From contig CAVORD010000001.1 of the NCBI GenBank assembly GCA_963698535.1, forward strand, positions 1,612,001 through 1,676,000: a stretch of DNA of 64,000 nt, written 5' to 3'. This document shows, piece by piece, positions 56,382-64,000 of the stretch. The number at the start of each line of letters is the position of its first letter. The first letter of the stretch is position 1. The DNA comes from CAVORD01 sp963698535 (GTDB lineage: Bacteria > Bacteroidota > Bacteroidia > Bacteroidales > VadinHA17). The notes under the pieces are model-generated. The model was given only the letters and a program-made list of their open reading frames with translations. It searched no databases and was not told the origin of the DNA. The position numbers and the translations under genes are program-made.

Positions 56382-58495
56382 CAGGCTTTATTTTTATCCT
56401 GACTTCCCGGGCCTTTTAAAACAGCTTTTTTGGCTTTAGGTTTTGCTGTCACTTCCCCGGAAGTTTTCTTTTTACTGTCGGCTTTTGGCTTTAACGTTAC
56501 CTCTTTCCTTGTTTTCTTCAGCAATTTGGTCTCCTTATCCGGTGCAGCAACTACTTCTTTCTCACCTCTCCTCTTTCCGAATATCTTCTCCATATCCTCG
56601 CTAAAGATAACCTCCTTGTCGAGCAGTATAGCGGCAAGCTTATTCAGTCCGTCCAGATTGGCATTAAGAACATCCTTTGCTCTGTTGAAACAAAAACCTA
56701 TTATCTCCTTAACCTCAGCATCGATTATCTCAGCGGTCTTCTCACTGTATGGTTTTGTAAAACCATAATCCGACTGTCCCGATGAATCATAAAAGCTGAT
56801 GTTCCCAACCTTTTCACTCATACCAAAGAAGGTAACCATTGCATAAGCCTGTTTGGTGACTTTTTCCAGATCGCTGAGGGCTCCCGTGGTCACTTTCCCG
56901 AATACTATCTCTTCAGCAGCTCTGCCTCCCAGGGCATATGCCATTTCGTCGATTATCTGCTCAGTGGTTGAAAGCTGCCGCTCCTCTGGAAGATACCATG
57001 CTGCTCCCAGAGCTCTGCCCCTTGGAATGATAGTAACCTTAACCAGCGGGCTGGTATGTTCGAGGAGCCAGCTAACGGTTGCATGTCCTGCCTCATGGTA
57101 AGCTATTGTCCTCTTTTCATCAACCGAAATTATTTTGTTCTTACGCTCCAACCCTCCTACAATACGGTCGACGGCATCCAGAAAGTCCTGTTTCTGTACC
57201 TCTTTCTTCCCTTTACGCGCTGCAATAAGTGCTGATTCGTTACAGACATTTGCAATATCGGCACCGGAGAAACCGGGTGTTTGCTTTGCCAGAAAACCAA
57301 TGTCAAAATTCTTTTCGAGTTTGATGGGTCTGAGGTGTACCTTAAAGATAGCCTCTCTTTCGTTAAGATCGGGCAGCTCCACATGTATCTGCCTGTCGAA
57401 CCGGCCGGCCCTTAGAAGTGCTCTGTCGAGAATATCAGCTCTGTTGGTGGCAGCAAGTATTATTACTCCGAGATTGGTACCGAAGCCATCCATTTCAGTC
57501 AGCAGCTGATTCAGGGTGTTCTCTCTCTCATCATTTGCGCCGAAATTGGCATTTCTGCCCCTGGCACGACCAACGGCATCGATCTCATCAATGAAGACAA
57601 TACATGGTGCCTTTTCCTTTGCCTGCTTAAAGAGGTCTCTTACCCTGGAGGCACCTACTCCCACAAACATCTCAACAAAATCGGAACCCGAGATGGAGAA
57701 GAATGGCACGTTTGCCTCCCCTGCCACAGCCTTTGCGAGGAGAGTCTTTCCTGTTCCCGGAGGTCCCACGAGTAACGCTCCCTTAGGTATCTTACCACCA
57801 AGATTGGTATATTTTTTTGGATTTTTAAGGAAGTCGACTATCTCCATTACTTCAGTCTTGGCCTCCTCTAATCCTGCAACATCATTGAAGTTGAGTTTGA
57901 TGTTTGTATCCTTGTCAAACATCTGGGCCTTTGATTTACCCACACTGAAAATGTTACCTGCTCCTCCGCCACCGGCAGACATACGCCTGAAGATGAACAT
58001 ATAAAGCATTATGATGAAAAAGAAGGGTACAACCCAGGCAAGTATACCGGAGAGATAGTCCTTTCTTGTCTCATACTCTGGATAGATCAATTCTGTCTCA
58101 CTGTATCCGGCCTTTTCCTGTGCTGCTTTCAGGAAGGTCTCAAACAACTCGATATTACCAAAAGAGTGGTAATAGTTGGGTTTCGCTCCTGCAACCTGAA
58201 ACTTACTGGGTGTCTGGTCAGGATACCTCCCCGAGGTAAGAGCTTCGGGTTTTAGAAATATCTCAGCCTGATCCTTATTAACAACTATTATCTTCTGAAT
58301 ATCATGGTTCATGACCATTGCCTCTATCTCTCTCTGTCCGGCCTTCTTTGCTCCCTGTCCCTTGAAGAACATTGGGAAAAAGAGAATAGAGATAGCAAGG
58401 GCAATAAATATCCAGTTTGAATTAAGCCAGGGCTTACCCGGCTTGCCATCCTTCTTATTAATATCCGATCCGTTATCGTTTCTTTCGTCTGCCAT
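56381..58495 (-). CDS. ftsH: ATP-dependent zinc metalloprotease FtsH
   Basis: Membrane-bound AAA+ protease that degrades misassembled membrane proteins and regulators. 704 residues: membrane segments near 28-44 and 150-170, Walker A GPPGTGKT (244-251), the second region of homology, and the zinc site HEAGH (His467). The C-terminal 50 residues are a Lys-rich tail, longer than in E. coli. Confidence 0.97.
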   Translation of the reverse strand: MADERNDNGSDINKKDGKPGKPWLNSNWIFIALAISILFFPMFFKGQGAKKAGQREIEAMVMNHDIQKIIVVNKDQAEIFLKPEALTSGRYPDQTPSKFQVAGAKPNYYHSFGNIELFETFLKAAQEKAGYSETELIYPEYETRKDYLSGILAWVVPFFFIIMLYMFIFRRMSAGGGGAGNIFSVGKSKAQMFDKDTNIKLNFNDVAGLEEAKTEVMEIVDFLKNPKKYTNLGGKIPKGALLVGPPGTGKTLLAKAVAGEANVPFFSISGSDFVEMFVGVGASRVRDLFKQAKEKAPCIVFIDEIDAVGRARGRNANFGANDERENTLNQLLTEMDGFGTNLGVIILAATNRADILDRALLRAGRFDRQIHVELPDLNEREAIFKVHLRPIKLEKNFDIGFLAKQTPGFSGADIANVCNESALIAARKGKKEVQKQDFLDAVDRIVGGLERKNKIISVDEKRTIAYHEAGHATVSWLLEHTSPLVKVTIIPRGRALGAAWYLPEERQLSTTEQIIDEMAYALGGRAAEEIVFGKVTTGALSDLEKVTKQAYAMVTFFGMSEKVGNISFYDSSGQSDYGFTKPYSEKTAEIIDAEVKEIIGFCFNRAKDVLNANLDGLNKLAAILLDKEVIFSEDMEKIFGKRRGEKEVVAAPDKETKLLKKTRKEVTLKPKADSKKKTSGEVTAKPKAKKAVLKGPGSQDKNKA

Positions 58496-58507
58496 TATAT
58501 ATCCTGA

Positions 58508-58882
58508 TTAAATCCCTTTATCTTCTAAAACTTCACTTGATGCATCGGCCCATAATGCTTCGAGGTTATAAAACCCTCTGTGCTCCTCGAGAAAAACATG
58601 AACTATTACTCCTCCAAAATCGATAAGTACCCAGAAGCTGTTCTCCTGACCCTCCTTATGAACAGGACGTATCCTGCTGTCGGTCTTTACCTTGTGAACA
58701 ACCGATTCTGCTATCGCGTCGACCTGAGTAGTCGATTTTCCGTGACATATAATAAAATAATCGCTTACTCTGTTCTCCAGCTTGCGCATATCAAGCTTAA
58801 CTACTCTTTCTCCTTGTTTCTCAAAAATTCCGGCAATTATAGAATCCAGCAACCCTGGTGTTTCATCTGCTTTTCTCTTCAT
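58508..58882 (-). CDS. rsfS: Ribosomal silencing factor RsfS
   Basis: Binds uL14 and blocks subunit joining when nutrients are low. 124 residues from the ATG at 58882 (a TTG directly before it is less likely). RVSDYFIICHGKSTTQVDAIAESV, WVLIDFGGVIVHVF and FYNLEALWADA are the family motifs. First gene of the ftsH run. Confidence 0.95.
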   Translation of the reverse strand: MKRKADETPGLLDSIIAGIFEKQGERVVKLDMRKLENRVSDYFIICHGKSTTQVDAIAESVVHKVKTDSRIRPVHKEGQENSFWVLIDFGGVIVHVFLEEHRGFYNLEALWADASSEVLEDKGI

Positions 58883-58915
58883 CAATACTCTGTATCAGTT
58901 ACTTTGTTAACGTCG

Positions 58916-58944
58916 CAAAAATACTACATAAATCAGTAACTTTG
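58916..58944. promoter_or_regulatory. Divergent -7 elements for rsfS and birA
   Basis: The minus strand reads TATTTTTG at 58916-58923 toward rsfS; the plus strand reads TAACTTTG at 58937-58944 toward birA. Both match TAnnTTTG, but neither has a good TTTG at -33 spacing. A near-repeat CAGTTACTTTG/CAGTAACTTTG lies in the same stretch. Confidence 0.5.
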
Positions 58945-59043
58945 CAGCGATGATTACATATTATCAATATTCCTGCCAATTCAGGGAAGGCAAATAAAAA
59001 AAGCTGTCAGCAACTTATTCATTATCGTATACCGCTCATTATT

Positions 59044-59802
59044 ATGATAATAGGATCAAAAATAGAGAAACATGCTATTCTGTCATCCACAAATTCCCAT
59101 TCAACCGAATTACTGAAGCGGCAAAAACCTGCTGAGGGTACTGTAATTCAAGCCGGATTTCAAAGTGGCGGAAGAGGACAGGGCAGCAATCACTGGGAGT
59201 CGGAAGCTGATAAAAATCTGTTATTCAGCGTTATACTCTATCCCGACATGGTGCCTGCGCAGGACCAGTTCCTGCTTTCTGTTTTTTTCTCACTCGGAAT
59301 AGCTGACTTTACTGCTAAGGAAACGGACAATACCTGTATCAAATGGCCAAATGACATTTATGTAAATGATGACAAAATTGCAGGGATTCTGATTGAGAAT
59401 GCAATTAGCGGCAGTAATACAGACCATACAATTGCCGGAGCAGGCATAAATATAAATCAGAAAGTATTCTCTGAAGAGATACCAAATCCAACCTCACTGA
59501 CCCTTCTGACAGGGAAATATTATGATACAGATAAATGCCTTGGCGATCTGCTTGGATATCTTGATCGAAGATACAAACAGCTTATCAAAGGGGAAACAGA
59601 TCTATTAAGGAGTGATTACCTTGAAAGGTTATATAAGAGAGGCCAAAAGCAGAAGTTTAAAGACAACGAGGGTATCTTCACGGGGACTATCGAAGGGGTG
59701 AACGGAACCGGCCAGCTAAAAATTAAAGCTGACGATGGTTCAAACCGGGTTTACTCCTTTCGTGAGGTTGAATTTATAAAGCAACCTCTTCCCAGCCGTT
59801 AA
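59044..59802 (+). CDS. birA: Biotin-[acetyl-CoA-carboxylase] ligase
   Basis: Attaches biotin to carboxylase carrier proteins. 252 residues: GGRGQGSNHWES (biotinyl-AMP loop), IKWPNDIYVNDDKIAGILIE, and a C-terminal SH3-like domain. There is no N-terminal HTH, so it is not a repressor. Its 3' end overlaps the SRPBCC gene by 29 bases. Confidence 0.95.
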   Translation: MIIGSKIEKHAILSSTNSHSTELLKRQKPAEGTVIQAGFQSGGRGQGSNHWESEADKNLLFSVILYPDMVPAQDQFLLSVFFSLGIADFTAKETDNTCIKWPNDIYVNDDKIAGILIENAISGSNTDHTIAGAGININQKVFSEEIPNPTSLTLLTGKYYDTDKCLGDLLGYLDRRYKQLIKGETDLLRSDYLERLYKRGQKQKFKDNEGIFTGTIEGVNGTGQLKIKADDGSNRVYSFREVEFIKQPLPSR

Positions 59803-60202
59803 ACTTTTCGATCTGATCCATCAGCTTTTCCAGACCTTTCTCGATCTGCGGGCCGGCCAGTAGTTTAAGAAACGGATCCATAACTGTTTCTATCCTTATC
59901 TGTATTGAGGAGCTATCTCCTTCCTTACCGGAAAGAATTGCGTCAATCCCGAAACAAATTTTCTCCACCGCCCCTGAGTAAACAACATATTTACCGGGAT
60001 CAATATCAGAGATCCTTACCGTAGCCTTTCCAAGGGGTGAGACCTTAAAACTGCAGGTGCCTTTATCGGCCTGCCAATCATCGAGGAATCCTTCGGGAAT
60101 AAGATGCGTAAAGTTGCGCAGGTCGGAAATAAATGCGTAGACTGTTGCCGGCGCAGCTTTTATATGTGCAACTCTGCTGTTAAAGGTACTTTTTGAACTC
60201 AT
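59774..60202 (-). CDS. SRPBCC (START/polyketide cyclase-like) protein
   Basis: 142 residues from the second Met. A single START-like lipid- or ligand-binding fold: KSTFNSRVAHIKAAPATVYA at the start and a final helix (QIEKGLEKLMDQIEKF). Ligand unknown. It follows pyrE by only a few bases and is probably co-transcribed. Confidence 0.8.
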   Translation of the reverse strand: MSSKSTFNSRVAHIKAAPATVYAFISDLRNFTHLIPEGFLDDWQADKGTCSFKVSPLGKATVRISDIDPGKYVVYSGAVEKICFGIDAILSGKEGDSSSIQIRIETVMDPFLKLLAGPQIEKGLEKLMDQIEKFNGWEEVAL

Positions 60203-60206
60203 CAAA

Positions 60207-60845
60207 CTAAATTTTTACACCCCATTCTGCAGGGTTTTTTCTCCACTCTACAAGGGTTGCCACATCATCTTCACCAATAAATCCGGATGCCGCAGCCGAT
60301 TCAATAAGGCTATGATAATCGCTTAAGGTACTAAGTTCACATCCCGCATCGGAGAATGAATCAGTTGCCCGTGAGAAGCCATAGGTAAAGATAGCAACCA
60401 TGCCAAGAACATCGCATCCTGCTTCTCTCAGGGCCTTAACGGCTCCAAGGCTGCTGCCACCGGTGGAAATTAGGTCCTCGATAACGACGACTTTCTGCCC
60501 TTTCTCGAAATAACCTTCTACCTGATTACCAAGTCCATGTTCCTTCGCTCCTGACCTGACATAGATAAAAGGGAGTCCCATCTTTTCGGCAACAAGTACA
60601 CCATGAGCTATTGCTCCGGTTGCTACACCTGCTATCAGCTCAGCCTGAGGGTATTTCTCCTTTATCATCTTTGCAAAGCTATCCCTCACATAGCCTCTCA
60701 CTTCAGGGAAAGAGAGTATTTTACGGTTATCACAGTAAATAGGGGATTTCCAGCCTGAAGCCCATGTAAATGGTGTTGAAGGTTGCAATTTAATTGCTTT
60801 AATTTGTAGCAGGTATTTTGCAACAGCCGAAGAAACTTTTTCCAT
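60207..60845 (-). CDS. pyrE: Orotate phosphoribosyltransferase
   Basis: Converts orotate and PRPP to OMP in pyrimidine synthesis. 212 residues from the Met at 60845 (a further Met at 60866 is possible). TFTWASGWKSPIYCDNR-like start (here TPFTWASGWKSPIYCDNRK) and the PRPP loop VVVIEDLISTGGSS are intact. The start abuts the divergent Nudix start with no gap. Confidence 0.95.
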   Translation of the reverse strand: MEKVSSAVAKYLLQIKAIKLQPSTPFTWASGWKSPIYCDNRKILSFPEVRGYVRDSFAKMIKEKYPQAELIAGVATGAIAHGVLVAEKMGLPFIYVRSGAKEHGLGNQVEGYFEKGQKVVVIEDLISTGGSSLGAVKALREAGCDVLGMVAIFTYGFSRATDSFSDAGCELSTLSDYHSLIESAAASGFIGEDDVATLVEWRKNPAEWGVKI

Positions 60846-61463
60846 ATGAAAATTATTAAGGTCCATTTCGAAAACAGGTTCATTGCTCTCAGCCCTGAAC
60901 CCGACCGGCTACAAAAATACAGTATATTCCATAAATACCATGACGAGCGAGGCCTTTATGACCTCATCAGGGAATTCTCCGGAGATCAGTCAGTTCAATC
61001 GCTTAATATCTATTGTACCGACATTGATAATCTTTGGCTAAGATTCAAAGGATACTTCAATATAGCAGAGGCGGCTGGCGGACTGGTAAAACACCCTTCC
61101 AATAACTTTCTGTTTATTAAACGTTACGGGAAGTGGGATCTGCCCAAGGGACATATAGAGCCGGGAGAAACGCCTGAGGAGTGCGCGCTGAGAGAGATAG
61201 AAGAAGAGTGCGGGATAACAGAAATGAAAATTATTAAACCTCTCCTTCCCAGCTACCACACCTATCAGCTTAACAATGTTAACTACCTAAAGCCCACATA
61301 CTGGTTCCTTGTAGATTACAGGGGCCCGCTAATAGTCAATCCTAATGGTGAGGAGGGTATCACCGACGGGAAATGGATGCCGCCATCATCGATACAGGAG
61401 ATCAGATCAAACACATGGACCTCCCTTATTGACCTGCTGAATAATTCTATCCGCCCTGTATAG
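60846..61463 (+). CDS. Nudix hydrolase
   Basis: 205 residues with a perfect Nudix box at 102-124 (GHIEPGETPEECALREIEEE, then CGI), preceded by KRYGKWDLPKG. The N-terminal 80 residues are a non-catalytic extension typical of Bacteroidota members. Cleaves a nucleoside diphosphate linked to another group; the substrate is unknown. Confidence 0.92.
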   Translation: MKIIKVHFENRFIALSPEPDRLQKYSIFHKYHDERGLYDLIREFSGDQSVQSLNIYCTDIDNLWLRFKGYFNIAEAAGGLVKHPSNNFLFIKRYGKWDLPKGHIEPGETPEECALREIEEECGITEMKIIKPLLPSYHTYQLNNVNYLKPTYWFLVDYRGPLIVNPNGEEGITDGKWMPPSSIQEIRSNTWTSLIDLLNNSIRPV

Positions 61464-61470
61464 AAATCTT

Positions 61471-61944
61471 TTAAGTGAGGTAATCTTCGATATTTATTCC
61501 TTCCGGTACAAACTGGCTCACGTCGCCGTTGTATCTTAATATCTCCCTCACAATGGTTGAGTTTATTGAGCTGTGCTCCGGTGAAGAGAGGAAGAAAACT
61601 GACTCCACTTCGGCAGCCATAACCCTGTTAACCTGCGCGATCGCCCTTTCAAATTCGAAGTCGGCAGAGGTTCTTAATCCTCTTATAATATGTTTCGCTC
61701 CAACCTTACGGCAATAATCAACAGTTAGTCCATCGTAACTGTCAACCTTTACAGCCGGATTTTTGATAAAGACCTTTTTTATCATTTCAATCCGCTTTTC
61801 AGGAGTGAAAATGCCATTTTTCACACTGTTAACTCCAACAGCAATTATTATTGTATCGAACAGCGGAAGAGCCATTTTCACTATAGCTTCATGGCCTGCG
61901 GTAAAAGGATCAAAGGAGCCCGGAAAGACTGCAATCTTGTTCAT
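61471..61944 (-). CDS. coaD: Phosphopantetheine adenylyltransferase
   Basis: Fourth step of coenzyme A synthesis. 157 residues: GSFDPFTAGHEAIV (the T/HxGH motif), RGLRTSADFEFE and SSINSTIVREI. Full family length. Tail to tail with the Nudix gene. Confidence 0.96.
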   Translation of the reverse strand: MNKIAVFPGSFDPFTAGHEAIVKMALPLFDTIIIAVGVNSVKNGIFTPEKRIEMIKKVFIKNPAVKVDSYDGLTVDYCRKVGAKHIIRGLRTSADFEFERAIAQVNRVMAAEVESVFFLSSPEHSSINSTIVREILRYNGDVSQFVPEGINIEDYLT

Positions 61945-62005
61945 TTGGTCGGTATTGTTTGATCAAATATAGCCTAAAGGTGAATATAATTACCCTGTCA
62001 AACCC

Positions 62006-64000
62006 TTAAAAATCGAACTGTCGGGGATTATCAACCCTTTGTTTTAGCAGTGCCAGATTGATCACCTCCATGATAGTTTTTATATAATGGAACTTCAATC
62101 CCTTGATATACAACTTGTTGATCGAATCAACATCCTTTCTGTTGTCCTCCGAAAGAATTATCTCCTTTATGCCGGACCTTTTTGCAGCGAGTATCTTTTC
62201 CTTGATACCTCCCACTCCAAGGACCTTTCCCCTGAGAGTTATCTCACCTGTCATAGCCATATTTGCCCTTACTTTTCTTTGAGTGAAAGCGGAGGCGATT
62301 GAGGTAGCCATTGTTACTCCGGCCGAGGGACCATCTTTGGGTATCGCTCCTTCAGGCACATGGATATGAATATTCCACTTCTCTGAAAAATTTTCAGGAA
62401 TATTCAGGATTCCGGCGTTTGCCTTAAGGTATTCCAGAGCCAGTATAGCCGACTCCTTCATTACCTCTCCCAGATTGCCTGTAAGAGTAAGTTTGCCGTT
62501 GCCCTGACTAAGGCTGGTCTCAACAAACAATATCTCTCCACCTGCCGGTGTCCATGCCAGTCCTGTCACTACTCCGGCCATACTGTTATCAGAAGCCCTG
62601 TCGCGGTGGTACTTTTGCGGACCAAGTATGGGCAGAAGATCTTCGCTTTTTATAACATGGGGCCCTTTCTTGCCCATTGCCAGCTTTCTTGCCGTATGAC
62701 GTATTATTTTGGCGAGTCGCTTGTCGAGAGACCTGACTCCTGATTCACGAGTATATTTTTCTATTACCTCTTCAATAATGGAATCAGCCAATACCAGCTG
62801 TTCTGGTTTGACGCCATGTGAATCGAACTGTTTGGGCAGAAGGTGACGCCTGGCTATTTCTATTTTCTCCTCAACCAGGTAGCCGTTTATCTCTATCATC
62901 TCCATCCTGTCGCGCAATGCCGGACTAATTGTACCGAGATTATTGGCAGTGGCAATAAACATGACATGTGAAAGATCGAACTCCATTTCAAGGAAGTTGT
63001 CATAAAAGGAGTTGTTCTGTTCGGGGTCGAGAACCTCCAGCAATGCCGACGAGGGGTCGCCGCGAAAATCCTGACCAACCTTATCTATCTCATCCAGAAT
63101 AAAAACCGGATTCGCCGATCCCGCTCTTTTTATATTCTGAATGATTCTTCCCGGCATTGCTCCTATATATGTCTTCCTGTGACCTCTTATCTCTGCCTCA
63201 TCGTGCAGCCCGCCAAGGGACATACGCACATATTTTCTTCCCAGCGCTCTGGCCACACTTTTCCCGAGGCTTGTCTTTCCTACTCCGGGAGGACCATAAA
63301 GGCAGAGGATAGGTGATTTAAGATCGCCTTTAAGCTTCAATACTGCCAGGTAATCGAGTATTCTCTCCTTAACCTCTTCCAGTCCGAAATGGTCCTCATC
63401 GAGGATAACCTTTGAATCCTTCAGGTTGAGGTGGTCGGTTGTAAACTCGTTCCACGGCAGATCGAGAAGGGTCTGGATGTAATTGACCTGCACCGAATAT
63501 TCAGCAGCTGCCGGATTTAATCTGCTCAGTTTATCAAGCTCCTTTTCAAATACCATCCTTACATCTTCACCCCACTTCTTCTCTTTACCTTTTATACGGT
63601 AATTCTCAATCTCCTTCTCCATTGGGTTACCACCAAGTTCATTCTGGATGGTCTTCATCTGCTGATGAAGCAAAAACTCTCTTTGCTGCTGATCAAGATC
63701 TACCTTGACCTTGCTTTGCAGTTCATTTTTAAGCTCCAGTATCTGAATCTCCTGGACAAGATACTCCAGGAGCAGGAATCCCCTGTCACGCAGACTGTTA
63801 ACCTCCAGGAGCTTCTGTTTCTCAGGCAGCTTGATATCGGTATTGGAACAAATAAAGTTGATAAGGTATGTGCTGTTCTCAATGTTTTTTATTGCAAAGG
63901 AGGCTTCAGGGCTGATATTGGGATTTATCCTGATGATCCTCATCGAGATATCTTTCAAGGAGCCCACAATTGCATCGAATTCACGACTCGAGCCTTCAGG
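62006..64000 (-). CDS. lon: Lon protease, C-terminal 660 or more residues (5' end outside window)
   Basis: ATP-dependent serine protease of the cytoplasm. The frame stays open to the window edge (REFDAIVGSLKDIS before the apparent GTG at 63967), so the start lies beyond. The end of the substrate-binding domain, the AAA+ domain (GPPGVGKTSLG) and the protease domain (KDGPSAGV with the catalytic Ser; GGIKEKILAAKRSG with the Lys) are visible. Confidence 0.95.
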   Translation of the reverse strand, partial: PEGSSREFDAIVGSLKDISMRIIRINPNISPEASFAIKNIENSTYLINFICSNTDIKLPEKQKLLEVNSLRDRGFLLLEYLVQEIQILELKNELQSKVKVDLDQQQREFLLHQQMKTIQNELGGNPMEKEIENYRIKGKEKKWGEDVRMVFEKELDKLSRLNPAAAEYSVQVNYIQTLLDLPWNEFTTDHLNLKDSKVILDEDHFGLEEVKERILDYLAVLKLKGDLKSPILCLYGPPGVGKTSLGKSVARALGRKYVRMSLGGLHDEAEIRGHRKTYIGAMPGRIIQNIKRAGSANPVFILDEIDKVGQDFRGDPSSALLEVLDPEQNNSFYDNFLEMEFDLSHVMFIATANNLGTISPALRDRMEMIEINGYLVEEKIEIARRHLLPKQFDSHGVKPEQLVLADSIIEEVIEKYTRESGVRSLDKRLAKIIRHTARKLAMGKKGPHVIKSEDLLPILGPQKYHRDRASDNSMAGVVTGLAWTPAGGEILFVETSLSQGNGKLTLTGNLGEVMKESAILALEYLKANAGILNIPENFSEKWNIHIHVPEGAIPKDGPSAGVTMATSIASAFTQRKVRANMAMTGEITLRGKVLGVGGIKEKILAAKRSGIKEIILSEDNRKDVDSINKLYIKGLKFHYIKTIMEVINLALLKQRVDNPRQFDF

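Noticed and set aside
1..64000. tRNA, rRNA, CRISPR array, transposase or phage genes
   Set aside because: No matching motifs, regular direct repeats or gene families were seen on either strand.

Overview
This window reads as a piece of chromosome from a Bacteroidota bacterium, most likely Bacteroidales or a close relative. The signs are: the parA-parB-DUF5683-LysM transglycosylase gene order, DUF4290 next to murA, DUF4492 in front of cydAB, a lipoprotein alpha-2-macroglobulin paired with PBP1C, a BT0820-like HAD protein, promoter-like boxes of the TTTG / TAnnTTTG type, and few Shine-Dalgarno sequences. HydF (maturation of [FeFe]-hydrogenase), a flavodiiron protein and cytochrome bd together suggest an anaerobe that tolerates or scavenges low oxygen. 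I see no rRNA, tRNA, CRISPR array, insertion sequence or prophage; the content is mostly housekeeping.

Layout. 1-10 kb: a vWA-domain surface protein cut by the window edge and broken by a frameshift, an elaborate palindromic intergenic element, then pbpC and a 1862-residue alpha-2-macroglobulin on the minus strand. 10-19 kb: a DEAD-box helicase with a promoter and long leader, a small GDCCVxC protein, two CPA2-type cation/proton antiporters and a ZIP transporter with an internal cyclic-nucleotide-binding-like domain. 19-28.5 kb: small membrane and lipoproteins, an XRE regulator, a methyltransferase-glycosyltransferase pair, a broken TonB-plug-like protein, a P1 peptidase, a Ca/Na antiporter, a GNAT-nitrilase fusion broken by two frameshifts and a His-rich metal-transporter-like protein. 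28.5-37.8 kb: DUF4290-murA, ridA, grpE-dnaJ, an ABC exporter, an NtrC-like response regulator without a DNA-binding domain, and hydF.

37.8-44.7 kb (minus): parA, parB, DUF5683, MltD-like transglycosylase and a large SGNH-MBOAT fusion. 44.8-52.6 kb: glutaminyl cyclase, HAD phosphatase, pssA (plus strand), then a minus-strand run of an AI-2E exporter, DUF4492, cydA, cydB, a 45-residue membrane ORF and a DAHP synthase-chorismate mutase. 52.8-64 kb: Hsp20, flavodiiron protein, an rsfS-ftsH-DUF2007-cdsA-psd cluster, birA, a SRPBCC protein, pyrE, a Nudix hydrolase, coaD and the C-terminal part of lon. Phospholipid synthesis (cdsA, pssA, psd) is complete in the window for phosphatidylethanolamine, and protein quality control is well represented (grpE, dnaJ, hsp20, ftsH, lon).

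The most useful points for a second look are: four frame breaks in the first 27.4 kb, all needing removal of one base; the palindromic element at 1741-1877; an unlisted small membrane ORF after cydB; the SGNH-MBOAT fusion; the ZIP transporter with a degenerate cNMP-like domain; the HTH-less regulator with GSFTSA in place of GAFTGA; and MurA carrying Asp at the usual fosfomycin-target Cys. I found no clear new defence or mobile system.
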